DNA from: Nocardioides cremeus
GTDB lineage: Bacteria; Actinomycetota; Actinomycetes; Propionibacteriales; Nocardioidaceae
Reading direction: 5' to 3'
Assembly: GCF_030518195.1 (NCBI RefSeq)
Contig: NZ_JAULSC010000018.1
Coordinates: forward strand, 1 to 64,000
DNA: 64,000 bases
Below, one piece after another: positions 39,989 to 50,844 of this stretch; the stretch's first letter is position 1, and every line of letters begins with the position of its first letter. The notes under the pieces are model-generated. The model made no database searches. It saw nothing but the letters and a program-made list of their open reading frames with translations, and was not told where the DNA came from. The position numbers were made by a program, and so were the translations under genes.

Positions 39989-40921
39989 GTGAACCAGTCG
40001 CCCGCGCCCGAGCCGGCGCCTGGGGTCGGGGTGCCGGTCTGCTACCGGCACCCCGACCGCGAGACCTACATCCGCTGCCAGCGCTGCAGCCGGCCGATCT
40101 GCCCGGACTGCATGCACGACGCCTCCGTGGGCTTCCAGTGCCCCGAGTGCATCTCCGCCGGCGCGCGACAGACCCGCCAGAACCGCACGGCGTACGGCGG
40201 GCTGCGGCCCACCGACGCGACGCGCACCTCGATCGCGCTGATCTCGCTCAACGTCGGGGTCTGGCTGGCCATCGCGCTGACCGGTGGCTCGGGCAGCCGC
40301 CTGGTCGACCTGCTGGCCCTGCGCACCAACGGCGTGTGCCTGACCAGCGACGGCGGCTTCGACGTGCCCCGCGCGGTCTGCGAGGGCAGCGGCACCTGGC
40401 TGCCCGGCTTCGTCGACGGGGCCCTGTGGCAGGTCCTCAGCTCGGGCTTCACCCACGTGCAGCTGATGCACCTGGGCTTCAACATGCTCGCGCTCTACAT
40501 CATCGGCCCGCAGCTCGAGGCCGTGCTCGGGCGCGCCCGCTTCCTCGCGCTCTACCTGACCTCCCTGCTGGCGGGCTCGGTCGTGGTGCTCTGGGCCGCC
40601 AACCAGTACGGCGCCACCGTGGGCGCCTCGGGCGCCATCTACGGCCTCTTCGCCGCCCTGCTGGTCGTGGCCCGCAAGATCGGCGCCGACATGCGCCAGC
40701 TGGTGATCCTGGTCGGCATCAACGTCGTGATCACCTTCGCGGTGCCGAACATCTCCTGGCAGGGCCACCTCGGCGGCTTCCTCGGCGGCGCCCTCGTGGC
40801 CGCGCTGCTGGTGCACGCCCCCCGCGGGCCACGCCGCTCGGCCTTTCAGCTCGTCGGCCTCGTGCTGGTCACCCTGTCGCTGCTGGCCGCGGCCGTCCTG
40901 CGCATCGCCGCCCTCAGCTGA
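39989..40921 (+). CDS. Rhomboid family intramembrane serine protease
   Basis: A 310-residue protein. The N-terminus has a B-box-like zinc finger: C-X-R-H-P, then CQRCSRPICPDCM and CPEC (about 13-53). The rhomboid core has six or seven membrane helices; the catalytic Ser is in GASGAIYGLF and the His in WQGHLGGFLGG. It cleaves membrane proteins within the bilayer; substrates are unknown. Adjacent cyclophilin-rhomboid gene order is common in actinobacteria. GTG 39989 lies 45 bases after ppiA. Confidence 0.92.
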   Translation: MNQSPAPEPAPGVGVPVCYRHPDRETYIRCQRCSRPICPDCMHDASVGFQCPECISAGARQTRQNRTAYGGLRPTDATRTSIALISLNVGVWLAIALTGGSGSRLVDLLALRTNGVCLTSDGGFDVPRAVCEGSGTWLPGFVDGALWQVLSSGFTHVQLMHLGFNMLALYIIGPQLEAVLGRARFLALYLTSLLAGSVVVLWAANQYGATVGASGAIYGLFAALLVVARKIGADMRQLVILVGINVVITFAVPNISWQGHLGGFLGGALVAALLVHAPRGPRRSAFQLVGLVLVTLSLLAAAVLRIAALS

Positions 40922-40930
40922 CCCGGCGCA

Positions 40931-41114
40931 AACTTCCCGCCCACCCGGCCTGGATCTCGCGCCCACCCGGCGCAGGTCTCGCTGTGCCCGCACCCTGCCG
41001 GTCCGGGCCGGCTCGAGACGAAGTATGGGCCGGCTCGAGGCGAAGTCTGGGCCGGGTCAGCGGGAAGTTCGGGCCGGGTGGGCGGGAAGTTCGGGCCGGG
41101 TCGGGTTTGCCGGG
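40931..41114. repeat. 22-base tandem repeat array with an inverted copy
   Basis: Four head-to-tail 22-base units starting GGGCCGG (41005-41026, 41027-41048, 41049-41070, 41071-41092) plus a partial fifth (41093-41114) diverge gradually, units 1-2 ending CGAAGTMT and units 3-4 ending GGGAAGTTC. Upstream, 40931-40950 is a perfect 20-base reverse complement of 41072-41091, so a long-range hairpin can form. It fills the left half of the 371-base gap between the rhomboid gene and crgA; no gene is seen there. Confidence 0.8.
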
Positions 41115-41120
41115 GGTGGC

Positions 41121-41199
41121 TGTGGGGAACCTTGTCCACAGATGAGTCCACAGGTGTGGAGAACTACACGCGTGTGATTCGTCCACAGTGTTGTCCCCA
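41121..41199. promoter_or_regulatory. Dense cluster of DnaA-box-like sites
   Basis: Six 9-mers related to TTGTCCACA lie within 79 bases: TGTGGGGAA (41121-41129), TTGTCCACA (41132-41140, exact), GAGTCCACA (41144-41152), TGTGGAGAA (41155-41163), TCGTCCACA (41179-41187) and TTGTCCCCA (41191-41199). They occur in both orientations. This is denser than in the dnaA-dnaN gap. It lies about 20 kb from oriC, and its role could be DnaA titration, DnaA-regulated transcription or an accessory origin element. Confidence 0.6.
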
Positions 41200-41210
41200 G
41201 GTGTGCAGAA

Positions 41211-41239
41211 CCGCCCGCCACCTGAGAGGTGACGGGCGG
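41211..41239 (-). terminator. Hairpin terminator downstream of crgA
   Basis: CCGCCCGCCACCT (41211-41223) pairs with AGGTGACGGGCGG (41227-41239) with one mismatch and a 3-base loop, 54 bases after the crgA stop on the minus strand. There is no T-run. Confidence 0.5.
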
Positions 41240-41292
41240 TCCGGAAAGGCTGTGTGCTGCTGTGCTCGGGGCCCCTCAGCGGGACCCGGGGC

Positions 41293-41751
41293 TCACTCCC
41301 AGCGGGTGGCGAAGATGAAGCCGACGCCCATGAAGGCGATGCCCACGAAGAGGTTCGACTGCAGCAGGTCGTTGAAGACCGGGATCTGGTCGAGCTTGTC
41401 GTTGGCGAAGATGTAGTAGACGCAGATCCACACCAGGCCGATCAGGAAGCAGCCCAGCATGCCGGTGACCACGCCCCGGCCACGGCCCATCGGGGTGCTC
41501 GGGTGGGCGCTGATGGCCAGGCCCAGGAAGAGCAGCCCGAAGCCGATCACGTAGTTCCACCGGACCAGCTCGGCCATCCAGGCGGGGCTGCCCGGCTCGG
41601 CCTCGAAGTCGGTGGGGTCGGCGCGCACGCCGAAGTAGTAGTAGAGGACCCACGCGATGCCGGCGACGACCAGCAGCAGCGCCGCCACCGAGCGGGGAGT
41701 CACGACCGGGCCCCGCGGCTCGGCCAGCTCGTCCTTGACCTTCTGTCTCAC
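41293..41751 (-). CDS. crgA: CrgA-like cell division protein with two CrgA modules
   Basis: A 152-residue protein with four transmembrane segments (about 20-40, 63-82, 94-115, 131-149). Typical CrgA is about 85-95 residues with two segments and the end pattern W-N-Y...GFG...RW. Here the pattern occurs twice: WNYVIGFGLLFLGLAI in the first half, and LIGLVWICVYYIF ending VGIAFMGVGFIFATRWE in the second. CrgA recruits and regulates divisome parts (FtsZ, FtsI, FtsQ) in mycobacteria and Streptomyces. The starting GTG/ATG is near the top of the divergent DUF881 gene. The kinase-PBP operon lies just beyond that gene, the usual context. Confidence 0.8.
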   Translation of the reverse strand: MRQKVKDELAEPRGPVVTPRSVAALLLVVAGIAWVLYYYFGVRADPTDFEAEPGSPAWMAELVRWNYVIGFGLLFLGLAISAHPSTPMGRGRGVVTGMLGCFLIGLVWICVYYIFANDKLDQIPVFNDLLQSNLFVGIAFMGVGFIFATRWE

Positions 41752-41846
41752 GTCTACTCCTGCAGGTGTGGGCCACGACGCGCTCTCGCAGCCTGCGGCC
41801 CCCGTGGGCTCGGTGCGCCCGCGGGTCGCGGGCTACCTTAGTGGTC

Positions 41847-42671
41847 ATGACGCCGGGTTCCCACGCGAGGCCGACCCCGGGGCAGCCGCCCCCGGGTTGG
41901 TGGTCGCGCGTGCGCGCCCGGGCGGGCGTGGTCGCGGGCGGTTCGCGCGAGCGGCCCCGGCCCGGCGCGTGGCGGGTGCTGACCCCCACGGTCGTGCTGC
42001 TGAGCGGCAGCCTCTTCGCGGTCAGCGCCATCAGCTCGGACGGCACCGACCTGCGCCCGGGCATCACCGACCTGACGACCCTGGTCAGCTCCGAGGCCGA
42101 GCAGTACGAGCAGCTGCGCAGCCGGGTGGAGTCGCTGACCGAGGAGGTCAACGAGCTGACCAGCCGCCTGGCCGACCGCGACGTCGCCCGCGTGCAGGGC
42201 CGCATCGAGGACTACTCCGACCCCGCGGGGCTCGAGCCGGTCGAGGGCGAGGGCGTGACCATCACCCTCACCGACAGCCCGCTGGGGGTCGACGAGACCG
42301 ACCAGCCCGAGCGCTTCCTGGTCGTGCACCAGCAGGACATCCAGGCGGTCGTCAACGCGATGTGGCGCGCCGGCGCCGAGGCCGTGACCATCCAGGGGCA
42401 GCGGGTCGTCTCGACCACCGGCATCAAGTGCGAGGGGCCGTCGGTGACGCTGCACGGCGTGCCGTACCCGCCGCCCTACGTGATCTCGGCGGTCGGGGAC
42501 CCCGAGGAGATCGCCGACTCGGTCGAGGGCGACCGCTACCTCTCGCTCTACCGCCAGCAGTCGGCGCAGGAGGACATCCAGATCGGCTGGGAGGCCTCCT
42601 TCGAGGAGGAGGTCGAGGCGCCGGCCTACTCCGGCCTGCTCGACCTGTCGTACGCCGAACCCATCGTCTGA
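41847..42671 (+). CDS. DUF881 family protein
   Basis: A 274-residue bitopic membrane protein: basic N-terminus, one transmembrane helix (VLTPTVVLLSGSLFAVSAIS, about 42-61), a coiled coil (about 80-115, EQYEQLRSRVESLTEEVNEL), then the DUF881 domain with VTITLTDSP, LVVHQQDIQAVVNAMWRAGA and ITIQGQRV-like AVTIQGQRVVSTTGIKC. Function unknown; the family is linked to division and sporulation gene clusters. A TACCTT box (41834-41839) 7 bases before ATG suggests a leaderless mRNA. It is convergent with pknB. Confidence 0.85.
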   Translation: MTPGSHARPTPGQPPPGWWSRVRARAGVVAGGSRERPRPGAWRVLTPTVVLLSGSLFAVSAISSDGTDLRPGITDLTTLVSSEAEQYEQLRSRVESLTEEVNELTSRLADRDVARVQGRIEDYSDPAGLEPVEGEGVTITLTDSPLGVDETDQPERFLVVHQQDIQAVVNAMWRAGAEAVTIQGQRVVSTTGIKCEGPSVTLHGVPYPPPYVISAVGDPEEIADSVEGDRYLSLYRQQSAQEDIQIGWEASFEEEVEAPAYSGLLDLSYAEPIV

Positions 42672-42710
42672 CCCGGCGCGAGGGCTGCGAGGACCCGCAG
42701 CCGGCCTGGT

Positions 42711-44536
42711 TCAGGCGGTAGGCCGACGACGCCCCTGCCGCCGGTTGCCGTTCCCGTTGTTCCCGTTGTTGCCGTTCCCGGGGCCGTTGAGCAGGCCGTT
42801 GGACTCGGTGGGCTCCTCCGACGGCTCCTCGCTCGGCTCTTCCGAGGGCTCCTCGCTGGGCTCCTCGGACGGCTCCTCCTCGGGCTCCTCGGGCTCCTGG
42901 GCCACGAAGAGGTTGACGTCCTGGCCCTGGCTGAGCCGCTCGCCGGCGGCCGGGATCTGCTCGGTGACGGTGCCGGGCTCGGCGTCGGGGTCGGAGTCCT
43001 CGCGGATCACCGGGTTGAAGCCCGCGTCGCGGACCTTCTGCTCGGCGACCTGCTGGGGGTCGCCCACGACGTCGGGCACCTTCTCGGGGCCCTCGGAGGT
43101 GATGATGGTGACGGTGGAGCCGTCCTCGACCTGGGTGCCGGCGGGGGGCTGCTGCTCGAGCACGAGGTTGCGGTCCTCGTCGGAGGAGCGGCGCTGCACG
43201 TCGACCTCGAAGCCCTGGCCCTCCAGCGTGGTCACCGCCTGGTCGCGGAAGAAGCCGGTGACCTGGGGAACGGCCACCTCGGGCAGGCCCGCCGAGACGG
43301 TGAGCAGCACGGTCGAGCCCGGGTCGACGAAGCTGTCGCCGGAGGGGTCCTGGCCGATGACCCGCCCGGCGGGACGGTCGGAGGTCTCGAACTCGGTGTC
43401 GACGCCGAAGCCCTCCTCACCGAGGATCCGGCTGGCGGCGGCCTCCTGGCGCCCCACGACGTCGGGCACGGCCACCTCGTCGGGCGCGGCCGGGAAGAGG
43501 CGGGGCCACAGCAGCACCCCGGCCACCACGAGCCCGATCATGAGCAGGCCGAGCGCGACGAGCCACCCCACGGGGCGACGCTCGTCCTCGGCGGTGGGCA
43601 GCGGGGCCGGCTGGGTGGCGGGCACCGGGCGGGCCGCCACCGCGGTGGCCGGCGCGGGCGGCGGCGGGGGCGCGGTCGCCTGGACGGGTCGCCCGGCCAG
43701 GTAGCGCTCGATGTCGGAGCGCATCGCCGCCGCCGACTGGTAGCGGTCCTCGACCCGCTTGGCCAGGGCCTTCATCACGATCGCGTCGACCTCGGGCGGC
43801 AGGTCGGTGTCGTGGTCGGAGGGCGGCTGGGCCGGCTCGCGCACGTGCTGGTAGGCCACCGCGACCGGGGAGTCGCCGACGAACGGCGGCCGACCGGTGA
43901 GGAGCTCGTAGAGCAGGCAGCCCGCGGAGTAGACGTCGGAGCGGGAGTCGACGGTCTCGCCGCGCGCCTGCTCGGGGGAGAGGTACTGCGCGGTGCCCAC
44001 CACCGCGGCGGTCTGGGTCATCGTCGAGGAGGCGTCGCTGATGGCGCGCGCGATCCCGAAGTCCATCACCTTGACGTCGCCGGTGGGCGTGAGCATCACG
44101 TTGCCGGGCTTGATGTCGCGGTGGATGATCCCGGCCCGGTGGCTGTAGTCGAGGGCGGCCAGCACGCCGCTGGTGATCTCGAGCGCCCGCTCGGGCAGGA
44201 TCTTGCGGCCCTCGCGCAGGATGTCGCGCAGCGTGCGGCCGGCGACGTACTCCATCACGATGTAGGGCTGCTGGACCCCCGAGCCGTCGGTGGCCTCCTC
44301 CTCGCCGGTGTCGTAGACGGCGACGATGGCGGGGTGGTTGAGCGAGGCCGACGACTGCGCCTCGCGGCGGAACCGGGCCTGGAACGTCGCGTCGCTGGCC
44401 AGGTCGGTGCGCAGCCGCTTGACCGCCACCACCCGGCCGAGCCGCTCGTCGGTGCCCTTGCGGACCTCGGCCATGCCGCCGCGTCCGAGCATCTCGCCGA
44501 GCTGGTAGCGCCCGCCGACGGTGGAAGGGGTGCCGC

Positions 44537-44540
<4 letters not shown>
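42711..44540 (-). CDS. pknB: Serine/threonine protein kinase PknB with PASTA domains
   Basis: A 609-residue receptor kinase. The catalytic domain (11-280) has GRGGMAEV, Lys41 (VAVKRL), HRD 140-142, DFG 160-162 and an activation loop with TMTQT (Thr173, 175 and 177). A Pro-rich juxtamembrane segment precedes the TM helix 326-346; three extracellular PASTA domains (about 356-417, 421-484, 486-547) should sense peptidoglycan fragments. The C-tail (548-609) is a run of SEEP repeats followed by an Asn/Gly stretch and Arg residues, unusual for PknB. ATG 44540 overlaps the pknA stop. It is the last gene of the fhaA-to-pknB operon. Confidence 0.95.
42810..42897. repeat. 12-base tandem repeats in the pknB 3' end
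   Basis: Degenerate 12-base units (GAGCCGTCGGAG-like on the minus strand) encode about six consecutive SEEP repeats in the extracellular tail of PknB. Such repeats can change copy number by slippage, so tail length may differ between strains. Confidence 0.75.
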
Positions 44541-46134
<1,594 letters not shown>

Positions 46135-46138
<4 letters not shown>

Positions 46139-47637
46139 CGGTTGATCACCGCCTCCATGACGGCCTTCGCGATCGGGCCGCCCAGCAGGCCGCCGGCGAT
46201 CTCGCCGCGGGCCCGGCCGGGGGCGTCCTGGATCATCACCGCGACCGCGACCTCGGGGTCGTCGGCGGGCGCGAACGAGACGAACCAGGCGTACGGCGCC
46301 ACGTCGTCCTGCCCGCTCTGGGCGGTGCCGGTCTTGCCGGCGACCTGGATGCCCGGGATCGCGGCCGGGTTCGCGGTGCCGACGTCGACGGTGGAGACCA
46401 TCAGCTCGGTGAGCTGGTCGGCCGTGGAGGCCGAGACCGCCTCGGAGAGCTCCTCCTCGTCGGTGGCGTCGATCTGGTCGAACTCGGGGCTCTGCACCTC
46501 GTCGACGAGGTAGGGCTTCATCACCGAGCCGTCGTTGGCGATGCCGGCCACGACCATGGCCATCTGCAGCGGGGTCGCGGCGACCTCGAACTGCCCGATG
46601 CCGGTCTGGCCGGTCTGCGGCTCGTTCATGCCCTCGGGGAAGCGCGAGGTGGCCTGCGGCAGCAGGTCCTCGAAGTACTGCTGGTTGAAGCCGAACGCCT
46701 CGGCCTGCTCCTGCATCGCCTCGGCGCCCAGGTCGACGGCCAGCCGCGCGAACGTGGTGTTGCAGGAGTTCTCCATCGCCTGGGCGAAGGGGATCCGGTC
46801 GGAGCCGCAGTCGCGGCCCTCGTTGTCGATCAGCCCGGAGTCGTCGCTGGTCAGCGGCAGCTGGTAGCTCGGCCCGCCGGGCACGAGGTCGTCGGCCTCG
46901 TAGTCGCCGCTCTCGATCGCGGCGGCGGCGGTGACGATCTTGAAGGTCGAGCCCGGCGGCAGGGTGGTCTGGATCGAGCGGTTCAGCAGCGGCTCGTCGT
47001 CGTCGGCCTCGAGCCGCTCGGCGGCCTCGTTGACCTCGCTGAGGTCGTGGGAGGCCAGGGCGTTGGGGTCGAAGGTCGGCAGCGAGACCATCGCCAGCAC
47101 CTTGCCCGAGCGCGGCTCGATCGCCACGACGGAGCCCTCGCCCTCGGGGCCCACCACGGCGCGCAGGCCGTCGTACGCCGCCTGCTGGGCCGCGGGGTCG
47201 ATGGTGAGCTGGACGTTGCCGCCCTGGGTCTCCTTGTTGCTGAGCAGGTCGACCAGGCGGGTCACGAAGAGCCGGTCGTCCTCGCCGGAGAGCAGTTCGT
47301 TGTAGGTCTGCTCGACGCGCTGCTGGCAGCCGGCGCAGGTGGCCGGCTGGGCGTTGTAGAAGTTGAACCAGCCGGTCAGGTGGCTGTAGAGCAGCGGCTT
47401 GAGGTAGGTGCGCTGGTAGTCGTAGCGGTCGTCGACCGGCTCGCTGCGCGCGATCGGGTCGTTGCCGACCAGGATCGCGCCGCGCTGCTGGGAGAAGCGC
47501 TCGTCGAGGGCACGGCGGTTGTTGGGGTCGTCGTTGAGCCCGTCGGCGCGCCAGAACTGCAGGTAGGTGACGTTGGCGAGCAGCGCCACGAAGAGCAGCA
47601 GGCAGAAGACCGAGATCGTGCGGATCGGCTTGTTCAT
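46135..47637 (-). CDS. pbpA: Penicillin-binding protein 2 / PbpA (class B transpeptidase)
   Basis: A 500-residue peptidoglycan transpeptidase. The N-terminal membrane anchor is at 5-27; the catalytic motifs are PPGSTFKI (Ser230, Lys233), SCN (291-293 in MENSCNTTF) and KTG (435-437 in VAGKTGTAQ). Extracytoplasmic cysteines at 101/104 (ATCAGC), 277 and 292 are noteworthy. It should crosslink peptidoglycan with the RodA/FtsW partner encoded just upstream, whose stop overlaps this ATG. The operon context suggests control by PknA/PknB. Confidence 0.95.
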
Positions 47638-49040
47638 CGCTGGACCCTCACCACCTGGGTGTCGTCGTCGGAGCCCTGGTCGGCGCTGCCCGTCAGGTCG
47701 GGCAGCGGGCGCCGGGCGAGGTCGGAGACGCGCAGCAGCAGCGCCACGATGACCCAGTTGGCCACCAGCGAGCTGCCGCCGTAGGACAGGAACGGCGTGG
47801 TCAGGCCGGTCAGCGGGATCAGCCCGGTGACACCGCCGACCACGACGAAGACCTGCAGCGCCAGGACCGCGCCGAGACCGGCGGCCAGGAGCTTGCCGAA
47901 GCCGTCGCGGGAGATCAGCGCGGCGCGCAGCGCGCGCTCGACGATGATGCCGTAGAGCAGCAGCACGGCCATCAGCCCGGTCAGGCCGAGCTCCTCGCCG
48001 ATGGCGGCGATGATGAAGTCGGACTCCGCGAACGGCACCCGCGCCGGGTCGCCGTCACCGAAGCCGCGACCGATCAGCCCGCCCCAGGCCATCCCGAAGA
48101 GCGCCTCGAGGGGCTGCTCGCCGCGACCGTCGGTGCCGGCGCCGTAGTGGGAGAACGGGTCGAGCCAGATGTCGACGCGGGTCTGCACGTGGCCGAAGAT
48201 CCGCCAGGCGGCCAGGGCGCCGCCGAGGAACAGCGCGCCGCCGACCACGAGCCAGCCCGGGCGCTCGGTGGCGACGTAGAGCATCACCAGGAACAGGCCG
48301 AAGAAGAGGAGGCTGGAGCCGAGGTCCTTCTGGAAGACCAGGATGCCCAGGCTGATCAGCCACATGCCCAGCACCGGTCCCAGGTCGCGCCCGCGGGGCA
48401 GGTCCACGAAGAGCACCCGCCGCCCGGCCAGGGCCAGCGCGTCGCGGTGCTGGACCAGGTAGCCGGCGAAGGCGACGACCAGCAGCACCTTGGCGACCTC
48501 GCCGGGCTGCAGGCTGAAGGGGCCGAGCTGGATCCAGATCCGCGCGCCGCGCACCTCGTTGCCGATCAGCGGCATCATCGGGGTCAGCAGCAGCACGATG
48601 GCGCCGAGCCCGCTGGTGTAGGTGAACCGGGTCAGCACCCGGTGGTCGCGCAGCAGCAGCAGGGTGGCGATGAACAGGCCCACCCCGACGCTCATCCAGG
48701 TCAGCTGGCGCGAGGCGAAGCCGCTGCCCTGGTCGAGGTCGATGCGGTGGATCACGGCCAGCCCGAGGCCGTTGAGCGCGGCCACGACCGGCAGCAGCAC
48801 CGGGTCGGCGTACGGCGCCGCCAGGCGGACCACGACGTGGCAGGTGATGATCAGCGCGGCCAGCCAGCCGCCGTAGCCGACGAGGTCGGCGGGCACGCTC
48901 TCCTCGACGCCGATGCCGACGGCGGCGTAGGCGCCGATGCCGACCAGGAGCGCCAGGACGAGCAGGAACAGCTCGGCGCCGCGGCGGCGCCGGTGCACGA
49001 AGGCCAGGGGGCCCGAGGGGGCGGGCGAGGTGGTCGTCAC
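47634..49040 (-). CDS. rodA: SEDS glycosyltransferase RodA/FtsW family
   Basis: A 468-residue polytopic membrane protein (about 12 helices) that polymerises lipid II into glycan strands. SEDS motifs are visible: ARIWIQLGPFSLQPGEVAKV, FQKDLGSSLLFFGLFLVMLYVA, and GESDFI-like FAESDFIIAAIGEELGLTG followed by TPFLSYGGSSLVANW. The short Ser/Asp tail is cytosolic. GTG 49040 overlaps the pstP stop. RodA versus FtsW is decided only by operon position (with pbpA), as in M. tuberculosis. Confidence 0.93.
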   Translation of the reverse strand: MTTTSPAPSGPLAFVHRRRRGAELFLLVLALLVGIGAYAAVGIGVEESVPADLVGYGGWLAALIITCHVVVRLAAPYADPVLLPVVAALNGLGLAVIHRIDLDQGSGFASRQLTWMSVGVGLFIATLLLLRDHRVLTRFTYTSGLGAIVLLLTPMMPLIGNEVRGARIWIQLGPFSLQPGEVAKVLLVVAFAGYLVQHRDALALAGRRVLFVDLPRGRDLGPVLGMWLISLGILVFQKDLGSSLLFFGLFLVMLYVATERPGWLVVGGALFLGGALAAWRIFGHVQTRVDIWLDPFSHYGAGTDGRGEQPLEALFGMAWGGLIGRGFGDGDPARVPFAESDFIIAAIGEELGLTGLMAVLLLYGIIVERALRAALISRDGFGKLLAAGLGAVLALQVFVVVGGVTGLIPLTGLTTPFLSYGGSSLVANWVIVALLLRVSDLARRPLPDLTGSADQGSDDDTQVVRVQR

Positions 49041-50359
49041 GGGGCGACCTCGCCGGTCGCCGGGGACATCTCGCCGGCCAGGTTGTCGACGATCGACTCG
49101 GCGTCGGCGAAGTCGTCGGCCGCGATGCCGTCGCGCACGCCCTCGGAGACGAAGGCCGGCAGCCGGTCGAGCTCGACGTTGGTCGTCGCGAAGGGCTCGG
49201 AGAGGTCGATGCCGGGCAGGCTGGTGTTGACGCCGCGGAAGATGACCACGGTGCCGTCCTGCTCACCGACGTAGTACTGCGCCTGGCTCCACGACCAGGC
49301 CGCCGCGGCGACCATCCACACCGCGCCCACGACGATCAGCAGGCCCAGCAGGCGGCGCAGCCACTGGAAGCGGGCGGGCTCGCGGGGGGCGTAGCGGGCG
49401 GTCTCGGGGTCGATCGGGTCGCTGGGGATGGCGTGCACGTCGTCGGGCAGGTCGGGCAGGTCGGCCTGCACCGGCTCGAGCTCGCCGGTGTCGCCCGAGC
49501 GGTGCCCGCGGAAGATGCCCGTGGGGCGGGAGCCCTTGGGGGCGCGGCGGCGCAGCTCGGCGGCCGCGCCGACCAGCATCGGCTGCAGGTCGTCGAGGTC
49601 GTCGGCGCGCGCGCCCGCGGCCTCCTCGTCGAGCACGTCGGCGACCACGCAGGTCACGTTGTCGGACGAGCCGGCCTCGAGGCTGGCCCGCACGAGCTCG
49701 ACGGCGGCGTAGTCGGGGGTGCCGGTCGAGAGCACGTCGGCCAGGCGGGCGTCGTCGAGGACGCCGCTGGCGCCGTCGGAGCAGACCAGCAGCCGGTCGC
49801 CGGTCTGCAGGTCGGCGAGGAAGAGGTCGGGCTCGGCCTCGTGGACGCCGTCGAGGGCCTTGAGGATCAGGTTGCGGTGCGGGTGCACCCGCGACTCCGG
49901 CTCGCTGATGCGGCCCTCGTCGATGAGGCTCTGCACGAAGGTGTGGTCGTGGGTGAGCTGGCTGATCTCGCCGGCCCGGTAGAGGTAGGCGCGGCTGTCG
50001 CCGATGTGGCCCACCCCCACGCGCTGCCCGTCGAAGTACAGGACGGTGGCGGTGGTGCTGGTGCCGTTGAGGGCGGGGTCGTCGTCGACGATCTCGCCGA
50101 TCCGGTCGTGCGCGCGGTGCAGGGCGCCCGCGACGCGGCCGAGCAGGTCGTCGGGGGTCAGCTCGCCCGGCGGGTCCTCGTCGAGGCGGCGCAGCTGCTG
50201 CACGGCGGTGCCGCTGGCGATGTCGCCGCGGGCGGCGCCGCCCACGCCGTCGCAGACGGTGAGCAGCCACGGACCGGCGTACCCGGAGTCCTGGTTGTCC
50301 TTGCGGACCCGTCCGACGTCGGAGATCGCGGAGTAGTGGAGCCGGAGGGGGCCGCTCAC
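49037..50359 (-). CDS. pstP: PP2C-family Ser/Thr phosphatase PstP
   Basis: A 440-residue phosphatase that reverses PknA/PknB phosphorylation. PP2C metal-binding motifs are DNQD (21-24), CDGVGG (36-41), GHIGDSRAYL (about 115-124), VCSDGASG and SSDNVTCVV. A Pro/Asp-rich linker, a transmembrane helix (about 333-353, LLIVVGAVWMVAAAAWSW) and an extracellular domain of about 80 residues follow. GTG 50359 overlaps the fhaB stop by 4 bases; the open frame upstream overlaps fhaB and is rejected. Confidence 0.95.
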   Translation of the reverse strand: MSGPLRLHYSAISDVGRVRKDNQDSGYAGPWLLTVCDGVGGAARGDIASGTAVQQLRRLDEDPPGELTPDDLLGRVAGALHRAHDRIGEIVDDDPALNGTSTTATVLYFDGQRVGVGHIGDSRAYLYRAGEISQLTHDHTFVQSLIDEGRISEPESRVHPHRNLILKALDGVHEAEPDLFLADLQTGDRLLVCSDGASGVLDDARLADVLSTGTPDYAAVELVRASLEAGSSDNVTCVVADVLDEEAAGARADDLDDLQPMLVGAAAELRRRAPKGSRPTGIFRGHRSGDTGELEPVQADLPDLPDDVHAIPSDPIDPETARYAPREPARFQWLRRLLGLLIVVGAVWMVAAAAWSWSQAQYYVGEQDGTVVIFRGVNTSLPGIDLSEPFATTNVELDRLPAFVSEGVRDGIAADDFADAESIVDNLAGEMSPATGEVAP

Positions 50360-50844
50360 TTGCGCAGCTCCAGGATCGTCTTGCCGATGCGCACCTGGGT
50401 GCCCATGGTGATCGTGGTGGGCTGGGTGATGCGCACGGTGCCGATGTAGGTGCCGTTGGTGGAGCCGAGGTCCTCGACGAACCACTGGTCGCCGGAGGCC
50501 GCGACCCGGGCGTGGCGGGTGGAGACGTAGTCGTCGTCGAGGCGGATGGCGGCGTCGGAGCCGCGCCCGATCAGCAGCGGTGCGTCGGCCAGGTCGGCGC
50601 GCTCACCGGCGTTGCCGCCCTCGACGACCAGCAGGTGGGTGGGGGCGCCGCGACGCTTGCCCGGGGGCTTGGCCGCCTTGCCCTTCTTGTCCTTCTTGGC
50701 CGGCGGGGCCTGGCCGCCGCGGGCGGTCTCGGGCACCCGGGCGCCGAACATGTCGGAGCGGATGACCGAGATGGCGGAGAGCACGAAGATCCACAGCACC
50801 GCCAGGTAGGCGATGCGGATCAGCAGCAGGGTCAGCTCAGACAT
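50356..50844 (-). CDS. fhaB: FHA domain protein FhaB (FipA)
   Basis: A 162-residue protein: N-terminal membrane helix (5-27, LLLIRIAYLAVLWIFVLSAI), a basic linker, and a C-terminal FHA domain (about 75-160) with LIGRGSDAAIRL, STRHARV and DLGSTNGTYI, which bind phosphothreonine. In mycobacteria it links PknA/PknB signals to division proteins. ATG 50844 overlaps the fhaA end by 8 bases. Confidence 0.94.
   Translation of the reverse strand: MSELTLLLIRIAYLAVLWIFVLSAISVIRSDMFGARVPETARGGQAPPAKKDKKGKAAKPPGKRRGAPTHLLVVEGGNAGERADLADAPLLIGRGSDAAIRLDDDYVSTRHARVAASGDQWFVEDLGSTNGTYIGTVRITQPTTITMGTQVRIGKTILELRK

Noticed and set aside
40931..41114. CRISPR-like interpretation of the 22-base repeat array
   Set aside because: Units are contiguous without spacers and diverge gradually; no cas genes nearby.
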